35,672 nt of DNA from an uncultured Clostridia bacterium (lineage in GTDB: Bacteria > Bacillota > Clostridia > Oscillospirales > CAG-382). The notes beneath the pieces were generated by a model, which saw nothing but the letters and a program-made list of their open reading frames with translations, was not told the DNA's origin and did no database searches. The stretch is from NCBI GenBank assembly GCA_947305675.1, contig CAMZED010000004.1, positions 1 to 35,672 on the forward strand, written 5' to 3'. Below, piece after piece: positions 1-9,158 of the stretch (position 1 is its first letter; the number at the start of each line of letters is the position of its first letter). Both the position numbers and the translations under genes were made by a program.

Positions 1-789
1 ATCCGAAGCAAGGAAGGCGTGATCGTAGCCAGAGTGCGTTGGGGCGATGGCACGGCAGTTTTGAAGTGCTTCGAAAATACTGCTTTCTGCAGAGAGATTC
101 AGAATTACGATATTATGCAGAAGTGTGGCATCCCGACCATTACTGTGCTGGGGAAAAGCGACCGCTCGATTCTACTGGAGGATGTAGACTCCTCTGATAC
201 ATATCGTCTTGGTATGGAGCAGGATCTCGACAACCCGGCCGTAATCAAAGCAATTGCGAAATGGTATAAAATCCTCCACACCAATGGCAGGCAGTATGTT
301 CAGCAATATGGCTCCGGAATGTACGAGGAATGGGACTTCTTTACCATGGAGAACATCAAGGCCATTCGGACTCGATTCGAGTTGGCAGGCTCTGAAGGGC
401 TGAAGGCCATCATGGATCACTATGGGGAGTTACGGGAAAGAATAGACGCCGCCCCACGCACGCTCACCTATAATGACTTCTATTACACCAACCTGGTGGT
501 CAAAAAAGACGCTTCTGAAGCCATGATGTTTGATTATAACCTGCTGGGAAAAGGAAATCCTGCCTCTGATATCAGGAACGTCACGTATTGGTTCACAGAG
601 GAAAACAAGAAACTGTTCTTCTCGGTGTACGGGAAAAAAGATAACGAGCTTCTGCTTCTTGACCGGATCTGTGACCCTGTTGTTTCCCTCTATTATGCCA
701 TGAGCAGGGATGTTTTTCCCAGTTGGGCTAAGGAAGCTGTCAATAAGCTCGAAGAAATCCCAAGGCTAATTGCGAGATTAAACGTATAA
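1..789 (+). CDS. aminoglycoside phosphotransferase / choline kinase-like protein, truncated by window start
   Basis: Reading frame is open from base 1 (IRSKEG before the GTG at 19). Kinase-like motifs TYNDFYYTNLVV and MMFDYNLLGKGNPASDIRNV resemble the APH catalytic loop and metal-binding Asp. Confidence 0.7.
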   Translation: MRSKEGVIVARVRWGDGTAVLKCFENTAFCREIQNYDIMQKCGIPTITVLGKSDRSILLEDVDSSDTYRLGMEQDLDNPAVIKAIAKWYKILHTNGRQYVQQYGSGMYEEWDFFTMENIKAIRTRFELAGSEGLKAIMDHYGELRERIDAAPRTLTYNDFYYTNLVVKKDASEAMMFDYNLLGKGNPASDIRNVTYWFTEENKKLFFSVYGKKDNELLLLDRICDPVVSLYYAMSRDVFPSWAKEAVNKLEEIPRLIARLNV

Positions 790-845
790 AATAGAAAATT
801 CATCATGATCAACATCGACGGATTCACAAGGGCGTAGAAAAACAA

Positions 846-885
846 AGCAGGTTATCCCGCTTTTTCAGGGATAACCTGCTGTTTT
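846..885. terminator. bidirectional intrinsic terminator between convergent genes
   Basis: Perfect 13-bp stem AGCAGGTTATCCC / GGGATAACCTGCT with a 9-nt loop; T-rich on the 3' side and A-rich on the 5' side. Confidence 0.85.
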
Positions 886-917
886 ATCGTTCGGACGCCC
901 GTATTTACGGGAAAGGT

Positions 918-3797
918 TTAAGCTTTTGCGCCGGGGATGAGTTTGTTGCCGATGATGTGACGTTTGATAAGGATATAGTCGGCAGCGTCAACTTCGCCGT
1001 CACCGTTGATGTCGGCGCGTTTGACCCGGTCTTCGCCGAGCGGTTTGTTGCCGATGATGTGACGTTTTACAAGAATATAGTCAGCCGCGTCTATCTCGTC
1101 GTCACCGTTGACGTCGCCGATCCCGTAAGGATCTTCGACGGCGGTTTCGAGTTTGATCGCATAAGAAGCGAGGGTGAGTTTGCCGTTTTCAACGTCGACG
1201 CCGTAGACGGCAACTTTATCGCCGACCTTGAAGCCGTTGCGAACGAGGGTGCGGTTGGCGTTTCCGACGCCGCTGTCGCCATGAACCGCGAGAAGGATCT
1301 CGTCGGCGGCGAGCGTTAAATCGGGGTCTTCCTGGTTCGGCCAAGGATGGACTTCATACTGAGCGACGTTGTCGGTGACGATATAGCATCCGTCCGCCTC
1401 GCTCCACTTAAGGAAGAGGTTCTGGGTAAACTTGGCGTTGGCGTTTGCCTGGCGCAGGTTGCCCATATCGGAAGTGAACACGTGCGCGTCGTTTTCGTAA
1501 ATAGTGGAGTTGACGCCGTTGATATATACCGCGTTGGTAACGGGATGAACGGTCTTGATAACTTCAACTTCGTTTATCCAGGTGAATTGGCCGGTGGGAA
1601 CCGTTGTGAAGCGTACGTAGCGCGCGCTTACGCCCTGTTCGAAGCTGACTTCATCGACATATGCCTGCCAGCTGTTCGCTCCCGCGGTGTCGACAAGTTT
1701 TTCGTCCAGCAAAGTATAACCGTTTTTGTCGTTGGCGCCTTTGCTTACAGTTGCGATCTTTTCGAAATCGGTGCCGTTTTCGGAGATCTCGACGGTGAAG
1801 CTGTAAGGAGTGGAGATGCCCCAGTCGGAGATAGCGCCGACGTGAAGAGCGACTTTATCGAACTTCTGAACTTCTTCGAGGTCGACGGTTATCGCGGGTT
1901 TGCTGGAAGAACCCCAGGCACTGTAGACGTTGGAACTGCCCTCAAGCACATCTTTTCTGCCATCGGTAAGGCGTTTGCCGTCGTCGTGGAGGATGTTGGG
2001 ATCAGGCCAGCCGCCGTTGGTATAATTGCTGCCGCCGGTGACGGTATAGCTCTTGCCCTCGGAGATAACGAATCCCTGTTCGCCGGTGAGAGCGAGCCAT
2101 TTTTCGATGTTCTTGGTGGCTTCGGTGACCTGTTCCGAGGTAGCCTCGTCGGATCCGAGCACCGCAAGCCCTTCGGCGTAGGCGGCGCGGAGGTTGGTAA
2201 GCACTTCTTCGCTGTAATCGGCAAAGTTGACGCTGACGGCTTTGGTGACAAGTTCGTTGAGTTTATCCTTGCCGGAAAGCGCCGCCTGGAGCCTCATAAG
2301 CAGCGAGCGAACGTCGCCCGAGACGAGAACTTCGTTTTCGGTTTTATAATCCTCGATCGCTTTTATTGCTTCGGCGACCGCGACGTCGCTGTCTTTACCG
2401 CCGTCTTTTGCGGCTGCAACGGCGCTGTCGAGCGCGGTGTTGAGCGCGGTGTCGACCGTGCTGGATTTTTTGACAATAAGTATGCAGTCAGCGACCGGAC
2501 GTACGTAACCTTGGGTGGCCATAAGATAACCGGGGTTGCCGCTGCCGTCATCCTGCGCGTACATGGCAACGCTTCCGCCGCCGTCCATACGGATAACGTC
2601 GACGCAGCCGAGTCCGATCATCGCTTTCGCGACGTCGCGCAGAGTAGCGCTGGGGGAATTGCCGGTGGAATAGGAGTCGCCGGCGGTGACTGTGCTGTCG
2701 GAAGTGAATAAAACGTAACTGCCGTCGGCTTTTCTGCCGAAAGCGGTCCAGCGTGCTTTGAGTGTGACGGAGTGTGTACCGATGGTGGATTTGATCTGAG
2801 TCTGGTCAACGCCGTCTTTAACAAGCCAGCCGACGTTTTCGATAACGCTGTTGGCGTTTTCGATTATCTCGCGGGATTCTTCGACTGTTTCGGTGACGGA
2901 GATGCTGATGCTGTCGCCGGCTTCGAGATCTTTTACGAACTTGGCGTTCGGAGAAGTCGATTTTACGAAAATATCGAATTTGTCGGATACGTCGTTGTAT
3001 CCTTCGGATACCTGAGCGGCCTCGGTGCCCTTGGTGACGGAGATAACTTCGCCTTTAAGGGTTCCGCCGACGACGAGATCGGTGTTGTCGAGTTTTTTAC
3101 AAAGAACGTTGTATCCTTCAACAGAGGTGTTGGTATCGGCGGTTTTGCCGCAGGAGGTATCGAAGTAATAGAATCCGTTGCTCCAGTAATTTGCAACGGG
3201 GTTGCCGGATTTGTCTTTTTCGTTGGTGCCGGACGTCTTGTTAACGTAATAGAGGCTGCCGACTTCGGACCCTTTGATATACAGTTTGTAATCGATAAGG
3301 CTGTTGACTACCTTAAAAGTACCGTCGGAAGCGAAAGCCACCACTTCGCAGGCGTCGCCCGCGTGGGCGGACATAACTTTGCCGTTGGAAATGATATAAT
3401 CGACCAGGGTGCCGTAGGCGCCGCGGCTGCCGGTGCTGCCGCTGTCCATCGAGAAGAAGGAGCCGTTTATCGCGCCGACGACTTCATAGCCGTATTTATC
3501 GACGGCTACGCCGTACTGTGTTGCAAGGGTGCCGCTTGTGCCGGCATAACCCATAAACGCCATGGGCAGATATCCGTCAGCCGGGTCGAACTCCATGGCA
3601 ACAGCGTCGACGGTGGTGCCGTTTTCGCCGCTGGTAAGAACGTATTTTTGATAAGTCACGTCATCATTGATGTTCTGTTCTGTGCCGATCTTATCAAAAG
3701 CGTAGGTATAAGTCTCAGCCGAAACGGTCGTAATAAGGCAGGCCGCCAGCATGAGCATCGTCACCGTAAAAGCGACGACTCTTTTCGTCAATTTCAT
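918..3797 (-). CDS. secreted phosphodiester glycosidase (NAGPA-like) with helical FIVAR-like region, F5/8 type C-like domain and C-terminal type I dockerin
   Basis: N-terminal signal peptide; VDVIRMDGGGSVAMY is typical of phosphodiester glycosidase domains; discoidin-like ITVDLEEVQKFDKVALHVG...ARYVRFTT; C-terminal duplicated DVNGDDEIDAADYILVKRHIIG / DINGDGEVDAADYILIKRHIIG dockerin repeats. Confidence 0.85.
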   Translation of the reverse strand: MKLTKRVVAFTVTMLMLAACLITTVSAETYTYAFDKIGTEQNINDDVTYQKYVLTSGENGTTVDAVAMEFDPADGYLPMAFMGYAGTSGTLATQYGVAVDKYGYEVVGAINGSFFSMDSGSTGSRGAYGTLVDYIISNGKVMSAHAGDACEVVAFASDGTFKVVNSLIDYKLYIKGSEVGSLYYVNKTSGTNEKDKSGNPVANYWSNGFYYFDTSCGKTADTNTSVEGYNVLCKKLDNTDLVVGGTLKGEVISVTKGTEAAQVSEGYNDVSDKFDIFVKSTSPNAKFVKDLEAGDSISISVTETVEESREIIENANSVIENVGWLVKDGVDQTQIKSTIGTHSVTLKARWTAFGRKADGSYVLFTSDSTVTAGDSYSTGNSPSATLRDVAKAMIGLGCVDVIRMDGGGSVAMYAQDDGSGNPGYLMATQGYVRPVADCILIVKKSSTVDTALNTALDSAVAAAKDGGKDSDVAVAEAIKAIEDYKTENEVLVSGDVRSLLMRLQAALSGKDKLNELVTKAVSVNFADYSEEVLTNLRAAYAEGLAVLGSDEATSEQVTEATKNIEKWLALTGEQGFVISEGKSYTVTGGSNYTNGGWPDPNILHDDGKRLTDGRKDVLEGSSNVYSAWGSSSKPAITVDLEEVQKFDKVALHVGAISDWGISTPYSFTVEISENGTDFEKIATVSKGANDKNGYTLLDEKLVDTAGANSWQAYVDEVSFEQGVSARYVRFTTVPTGQFTWINEVEVIKTVHPVTNAVYINGVNSTIYENDAHVFTSDMGNLRQANANAKFTQNLFLKWSEADGCYIVTDNVAQYEVHPWPNQEDPDLTLAADEILLAVHGDSGVGNANRTLVRNGFKVGDKVAVYGVDVENGKLTLASYAIKLETAVEDPYGIGDVNGDDEIDAADYILVKRHIIGNKPLGEDRVKRADINGDGEVDAADYILIKRHIIGNKLIPGAKA

Positions 3798-3867
3798 GTT
3801 CAGAACTCCTTTGCTTTTTTATATGTGATATTATACAAAAATTATATCATCGTGTCAATAGAAATAA

Positions 3868-4467
3868 TCAGTTTTGACCTAAAATATCAGAGGGTTTAAT
3901 TCCCATTTCACCCAACTTTTTGTGTATGACGGATATCGGCAGTCCGACGACGTTGAAAAAATCGCCCTCGACCGATTCGACAAGGGTGCATCCCCTCTCC
4001 TGAACTCCGTAAGCGCCGGCTTTGTCCATGGGTTCGCCGGTGGCGACGTACGAATCGATATCCTCGCCGGAAAGTTCCCGGAATTTTACGTTTGTGGCGC
4101 AGACTCCGCTCTCTTCGCTCCCGTCGGGCGATACGATACACCAGCCGGTAAGCACTTCATGGCGCCTGCCGGAAAGACTTTTGAGCATACGCTTTGCGTC
4201 CGCGGCGTCGCGCGGTTTGCCGAGTATTTCGCCGTCGAGACAAACCACCGTATCGGCACCGATCACAAAACGCCCGCGCGCCCGCGGAAGAGCGGCGACT
4301 CCGCGCGCTTTTATCGCCGCGTTGAGTTTTACGAGTTCACCCGGGCTTGCCGCCGAAACGAGTTCTTCGGCTTCGGAGGCGATCACTTCGAAGCTGTAAC
4401 CCGCCATTCTTAAAATCTCCCGGCGCCGCGGCGACCCCGACGCGAGTATGAGTTTTGTTCCGTTCAT
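3868..4467 (-). CDS. maf: Maf family nucleoside triphosphate pyrophosphatase
   Basis: MNGTKLILASGSPRRREIL, VIGADTVVCLDGEILGKP, SGRRHEVLTG. Start moved to the internal Met matching the family N-terminus. Confidence 0.93.
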   Translation of the reverse strand: MNGTKLILASGSPRRREILRMAGYSFEVIASEAEELVSAASPGELVKLNAAIKARGVAALPRARGRFVIGADTVVCLDGEILGKPRDAADAKRMLKSLSGRRHEVLTGWCIVSPDGSEESGVCATNVKFRELSGEDIDSYVATGEPMDKAGAYGVQERGCTLVESVEGDFFNVVGLPISVIHKKLGEMGIKPSDILGQN

Positions 4468-4606
4468 TGTATTCCTCGTCTTAAATGCCCTGATCCCATC
4501 TGCCGTAAAAATCCGCAGCTCCGCAGGCGGCAAGCGCCGCCGGGATAAGAGAGATCCTCTTTTTTGTCATTGCCGAAAGCTTCTTGAACAGTTTTACGGT
4601 CGCCCG

Positions 4607-5107
4607 TTAAAATCTCAAAACATAATCGAGTCTGTCGTCGCCGTTTTCGCATGCGGCTTTTGCCACGCGGGAATTTATGAACCCGCATTTTTCCAAAGCT
4701 TTTGCCGCACGCGTGTTTGACAGCGGCGCCGAGGCGTAAAAACGGTTTATGCGGTATTCCGACCTCGCGTATTTAATAAGCAGTCTGAGCGCTTCGGTCC
4801 CGATGCCTTTCCCGCGCAGGCTCTCGCTTGCGATAAGAAAAAACACGTCGGCGCGGTTCTCGGAATAGACCACGTTCACAAGCCGCACCATCCCTATTAT
4901 CTCGTCGGTCTTGGTGAATATCCCGGCGGCGGGACACCAGTCGCTTTTTTCCTCCAGCGCCGCGAAAAGCTCGTCCGCCTTTTGCTCGTCATAAACGAAT
5001 TTTTCTCCCGACGCGGGATCGGGAGTGTATTTGCGCCATAACGCGCGGTGCTCTTTTTGCGTCATCGGGCGAAGCAGAATGCTTTTGCCGCTTGTAACTA
5101 TATCCAT
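4607..5107 (-). CDS. GNAT family N-acetyltransferase (RimJ/RimL-like)
   Basis: SESLRGKGIGTEALRLLIKYA acetyl-CoA-binding motif and ...NTRAAKALEKCGF. Confidence 0.85.
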   Translation of the reverse strand: MDIVTSGKSILLRPMTQKEHRALWRKYTPDPASGEKFVYDEQKADELFAALEEKSDWCPAAGIFTKTDEIIGMVRLVNVVYSENRADVFFLIASESLRGKGIGTEALRLLIKYARSEYRINRFYASAPLSNTRAAKALEKCGFINSRVAKAACENGDDRLDYVLRF

Positions 5108-5117
5108 TTTCCCCCTC

Positions 5118-5564
5118 CTATAAAATTTTGAACAGCCGGGCGTGCCAAAATTCCATGCCCAGTTCGTCGATATAAAAATGCAGTATCTTTTTGTAATCTT
5201 TCGTCGCCGTCGAAAGCATAATAAAGCCGTATTCGTCTTTTAATGCTTTTTCGGCGTGTTCAAAAAGTTTTTTGCCGATCCCTTTTCCGCGGTATTCCGG
5301 CAAAACGTATATCTCGTCGACCTCGAAATATTCTGTGCCGTCCGGCATTACCGAGCTTGAATTTTTTGCTTTTTCGCCGCACCCGAAAAGATAGCCCACA
5401 ACTTTTTCGCCGTCGAACGCCGCAAAAACGCGTTTACCTTCAAATTCGTCAGCGCCGTTTTTAACGTATCCGCGGCAGCTGTTTTCGGCTTCCCAAAGCG
5501 CCGAAAGTTCAATAAGATCGGTTATATGCCGGTTTGCTTCTACTTCTTTTATGTTCATTTTCAT
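5118..5564 (-). CDS. GNAT family N-acetyltransferase
   Basis: VDEIYVLPEYRGKGIGKKLFEHAEKAL motif. Confidence 0.87.
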   Translation of the reverse strand: MKMNIKEVEANRHITDLIELSALWEAENSCRGYVKNGADEFEGKRVFAAFDGEKVVGYLFGCGEKAKNSSSVMPDGTEYFEVDEIYVLPEYRGKGIGKKLFEHAEKALKDEYGFIMLSTATKDYKKILHFYIDELGMEFWHARLFKIL

Positions 5565-6910
5565 TCTTTCACCGCCAGCGTCGCCCAGAACGTCGGCACG
5601 CCGTGCTCATGCAAAAATCCCGTTCCGTTCGTATCGTCGTAAACGTCCAACAGTTTAAACCCTGCCTTTATCTGTCCGGCGATCTGTTCGGATATAGTAT
5701 GCGAGAACTGCATTCCGCAATCATCGCCCAGTATGTCTTCACGCTGACGCGAATTTGTTATCGGGTCGAACGGAAGGTTTTCGGTTATATGCGATTCGTC
5801 CTCGCCGAACAAAAAGTTAAAGCCGTTATCCAGCCCGGCAAGCAACCGACCGCCTTTTTTCAAAACGCGCGCGCATTCGCGCCAGACCGGCAATACTTCG
5901 CGTATATAGCAGTTGGAGACGGGATGAAAAATAATATCGAAAAAGCCGTCCTCAAACGGTAACGGTTTGGTCATATCTGCGCAAACAGTGTGAATCTCAT
6001 ACCCTTCGCGTTTTGCGACGGCGATCTCGCTTTCGATCTGCTTTGCCGAGTTATCCAGCACCCAGCATTCCGCGCCCAAAAGCGCAAATACCGGCATCTG
6101 CTGGCCGCCGCCCGAAGCGAGGCCAAAAACTCTTTTGCCTTTCAGATCGCCGAACCAGCTTTTCGGCACCGGCTTTGTCGGCGTGAGCACTACCGACCAG
6201 TTGCCCGAACGAACCTGGTCGCACACCTCGTGCGTGACGGGGATCCCCCATTCCCAACCCTCTGCGACCCAGCGGTCGATAGTGGCGGAATTGATATTAG
6301 TGTAATGCTGTGCAAAGTAATCATCGCGGAAAATAATATTTTCACGCGTCTGTATCTCCTCGCCGTTGTGGGGAAAAACGTGATCCATATAATAATGCAT
6401 CCCGACGCGTTCCTGCAAACGGCGCGATCCCTCGTTAAAAACAAAATGACCGCAATTGACAAAATCCAGGTCGTGCTTAACGAAGAAATCTTCAAACGCA
6501 GCAAGCAAAAGTCCGGTCATTATCCCTAATCGCTGATAATCGCCGTTCAGCACGAACGAAAGCGATACGCCTTTTTTGTTTTCAAGCTCTTTGTCCGCTT
6601 TTACAAACGGATAAATATTTATTCCGAAGTTGCCGATCACCTTGCCGGTTTGCTTATATACCACGGCAAAATCCCGCGTGGGAACCGACCTGTCGGTAAG
6701 TTTGGCGAACTCCGATTTTGCCTCGGCTTCGTCTTTAAACGCATCCATGCCGGAAAGCCTTAAAAGCTCCGGCTGAGAGCGGTATTCGCAAAAATCGTCG
6801 AAATCGCCCTCTTCAAAAGGGCGCAGAAGAACACGCCCGCTCTCAAGCGGTTCGCCGGTAAGCCATTCGGACACTTCGGCGATTATCTCTTTTACTCTTT
6901 CATCCGTCAT
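5561..6910 (-). CDS. fusion protein: N-terminal GNAT acetyltransferase domain plus C-terminal class I SAM-dependent methyltransferase
   Basis: N-terminal RimL-like region (VLLRPFEEGDFDDFCEYRSQPE, YQRLGIMTGLLLAAFEDFF); C-terminal VFGLASGGGQQMPVFALLGAECWVLDNSAKQIE...CADMTKPLPFEDGFFDIIFHPVS. Single uninterrupted frame; 4-bp overlap with the downstream GNAT gene. Confidence 0.83.
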   Translation of the reverse strand: MTDERVKEIIAEVSEWLTGEPLESGRVLLRPFEEGDFDDFCEYRSQPELLRLSGMDAFKDEAEAKSEFAKLTDRSVPTRDFAVVYKQTGKVIGNFGINIYPFVKADKELENKKGVSLSFVLNGDYQRLGIMTGLLLAAFEDFFVKHDLDFVNCGHFVFNEGSRRLQERVGMHYYMDHVFPHNGEEIQTRENIIFRDDYFAQHYTNINSATIDRWVAEGWEWGIPVTHEVCDQVRSGNWSVVLTPTKPVPKSWFGDLKGKRVFGLASGGGQQMPVFALLGAECWVLDNSAKQIESEIAVAKREGYEIHTVCADMTKPLPFEDGFFDIIFHPVSNCYIREVLPVWRECARVLKKGGRLLAGLDNGFNFLFGEDESHITENLPFDPITNSRQREDILGDDCGMQFSHTISEQIAGQIKAGFKLLDVYDDTNGTGFLHEHGVPTFWATLAVKE

Positions 6911-7043
6911 ATGCGGTCCTCAAACGTATTTTATATAAAAAATATAACATATTTGCTTTCGGGTGTCAATATAATATGCCTTTACTTTGACGCGGTTGAT
7001 GTGATATAATACGTAAAAACAAACGCAAAGGGGCATTAAACAT

Positions 7044-7874
7044 ATGGACAGGGACCTTTACGGCAGAGCGCTCGCCGCCGCTGAATTTTTGAGAACGAAA
7101 ACAAAACACCGTCCAAGGATCGCCGTGATACTCGGAAGCGGGCTCGGCGGACTTGCCGAAAGTATAGAAGACGCCGACGTTATCCCTTATAACGACATCC
7201 CGGGTTTTCCGCGTTCTTCCGTCGCCGGGCACGCGGCAAGAATGGTTATCGGTGAACTGTGCGGCAGGGCAGTCGCAATTATGCAAGGCAGGGCGCATTA
7301 TTACGAGGGATATTCCATGGGCGAAGTGGCGTTCCCCGTGTTTGCTTTGCGCCTTTTCGGCGTGGAAGAGATCATTATCACCAACGCCTGCGGCGGAATA
7401 AACGAAGAATTCGCGCCCGGAGATCTTATGCTTATTACCGACCACATAAACCTTACCGGCGCAAACCCGCTGATCGGTCCGAACGACGAAAGGTTCGGCA
7501 CCCGGTTCCCGGATATGACCGAGGTGTACGACCGAAAACTTATAAGCGCCGCCGAGCATGCCGCCGACTTACACGGGATCGGGCTGAAAAAAGGAGTTTA
7601 CGCCTTCTTTCCCGGCCCATGTTACGAAACCGCTGCGGAGATAAGGGCGTATAAGGCGCTCGGCGCGGACGCGGTCGGTATGTCGACCGTTCCCGAAGCC
7701 ACCGCCGCGTGTTATCTCGGAATGCGCGTCGCAGGAATTGCCTGCATAACGAATATGGCGACCGGGATCGCGCGGAACAAACACTCCCACAGCGAGGTGC
7801 TGGCTGCCGCCGATGCCGCCGGAGAACGCCTCGGACAACTGATCTCCGCACTTGTCACCGGAATCGAAGAATAA
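7044..7874 (+). CDS. punA: purine nucleoside phosphorylase (inosine/guanosine type)
   Basis: RIAVILGSGLGGLAE, GHAARMVIGELCGRAVAIMQGRAHYYEGYSM, ITNACGGIN, GVYAFFPGPCYETAAEIRAYKALGADAVGMSTVPE. Confidence 0.95.
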   Translation: MDRDLYGRALAAAEFLRTKTKHRPRIAVILGSGLGGLAESIEDADVIPYNDIPGFPRSSVAGHAARMVIGELCGRAVAIMQGRAHYYEGYSMGEVAFPVFALRLFGVEEIIITNACGGINEEFAPGDLMLITDHINLTGANPLIGPNDERFGTRFPDMTEVYDRKLISAAEHAADLHGIGLKKGVYAFFPGPCYETAAEIRAYKALGADAVGMSTVPEATAACYLGMRVAGIACITNMATGIARNKHSHSEVLAAADAAGERLGQLISALVTGIEE

Positions 7875-8050
7875 TCGGCACGCGAAAATAAACGTACAAA
7901 TCCCGGACGTATCTGCCGGGCATGAACGAAAAAGGTTATCCGCCCGGTGCGGATAACGTACGACAGTCGAGCTTTTCGGAAAAGCACTGTTTTTAAAGGG
8001 GTTACGCGGCTTTGGTGAAAGCAGCATAACCCCTTTGCGTTTTTTCTTGT
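7875..8050. repeat. hairpin-rich 3' region of the PNP gene with short matches to the 224-bp repeat family
   Basis: Starts TAATCGGC at the stop codon. Hairpins GTTATCCGC/GCGGATAAC (7935-7957) and GCTTTTC/GAAAAGC (7971-7985). CAGTCGAGCTTTTCG (7964-7978) is the reverse complement of 20399-20413. Confidence 0.45.
7995..8046 (+). terminator. intrinsic terminator downstream of PNP
   Basis: AAAGGGGTTA ... TAACCCCTTT (7995-8036) followed by GCGTTTTTT. Confidence 0.75.
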
Positions 8051-8160
8051 TCGGGCAATTTACGTCATTCGTGCCGTATCGGTGCGTAAATAGCCGCTTT
8101 GTCTGCGCTCTGGCAGGCAAACGCCTGTTTCAGCCGGTTGGTTTTTTGTTTTAACGGCTC

Positions 8161-9078
8161 TCAGACCGCAGCGTTCTGCGGAAGCACGACCGTTTTCGCC
8201 CATTCCGCGAATTGCTTTTCGTACTTTTCCGCGTCGGACGTATCACAGCAGAATTCCACTATCCAGCAGGCGTTTGCGCTTCTGTAATAATAATCGTGAT
8301 AGGTCAGATCGTCGCTCCCGTCGCGGTAGACGAATGAACAGCCGGGAATATCGCCCGGTAAGGTTTTCACGTCGCGTATCCCGTCTTCGTTTTCAAGGAA
8401 GGTCCGCCTTGCTTTTGAGAATTCGTCAAGGCTCATCGAGGTGAATTCCTCGCCGTCCTCGTAGCCGTACCGCGTGACCCAAACCGAAACGTAGCGGTTT
8501 TCAAAGTAGGCGTAATCTCCGGGCTCCGGATCGTACTCGCGGAACGTGGCGGGCAGGTCTATCGAAAACCCGTTTACGGCGTAGGTCTTTGCGCCGGAGT
8601 TGCCGGCGCGGAAAAGCACCGCTAAAAGGACGATCACCGCGATCCCTATCACGGCTCCGATGACCGCTCCGCGAACGCGGGCTTTTTTTAGCACCTTGCC
8701 GTATTCCGCGGCGTTTACGGAACGGTGCGCCTGCATTTCCGGCGTTACCGTCACGTTTTCAAATCGGAAGGGAAACCCGGTATTTACGTCGTATATACAC
8801 CTGCCGGTCAGCTCTACGTCGTCGCTTCCGGCAGGGATATCGTAATAATCGTTGATCAGATCCTTATCCGGCGATTTTTCGCGGTTCACGACGTATATAC
8901 GCGCGGCTTCTTCGCCGATCTCGAATACGGCGGAGGAGGCGTTTGCGATCTCGCCGAGTTTTCGGCACCGTTCACCTGAAACAGTCAGATCGCCGGAGTT
9001 CGGGTCGACGATATAGATTTTTACCGTTATCAGTTTTGCCGAAAAGGCTTTTTCACGCGTGATTTTCAGTTTACGCAC
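8161..9078 (-). CDS. hypothetical protein with one transmembrane segment
   Basis: Long ORF with TM segment GAVIGAVIGIAVIVLLAVLF. Start placed at GTG (9078) because the upstream ATGs at 9138 and 9111 fall inside a promoter; GAGGCG precedes the GTG. Confidence 0.6.
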   Translation of the reverse strand: MRKLKITREKAFSAKLITVKIYIVDPNSGDLTVSGERCRKLGEIANASSAVFEIGEEAARIYVVNREKSPDKDLINDYYDIPAGSDDVELTGRCIYDVNTGFPFRFENVTVTPEMQAHRSVNAAEYGKVLKKARVRGAVIGAVIGIAVIVLLAVLFRAGNSGAKTYAVNGFSIDLPATFREYDPEPGDYAYFENRYVSVWVTRYGYEDGEEFTSMSLDEFSKARRTFLENEDGIRDVKTLPGDIPGCSFVYRDGSDDLTYHDYYYRSANACWIVEFCCDTSDAEKYEKQFAEWAKTVVLPQNAAV

Positions 9079-9109
9079 GGCGGACGCCTCGCTTTCATTG
9101 TTTTTTGAC

Positions 9110-9138
9110 ATTCTATCATACGCGGGACGGGTTGTCAA
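9110..9138 (-). promoter_or_regulatory. sigma-A-like promoter for the single-TM protein gene
   Basis: On the minus strand TTGACA (9138-9133), 17-bp spacer, TAGAAT (9115-9110). Confidence 0.65.
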
Positions 9139-9158
9139 TATCGCGCCGGAGCGCGTTT

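Noticed and set aside
1347-2711. 454-aa plus-strand ORF (and 2772-3899) opposite the dockerin protein
   Set aside because: Shadow ORFs of codon bias; the minus strand encodes signal peptide, catalytic and dockerin motifs.
6987-7020. TTGACG...TATAAT promoter upstream of PNP
   Set aside because: The spacing is 22 bp, too long for a normal sigma-A promoter; only the -10 TATAAT is convincing.
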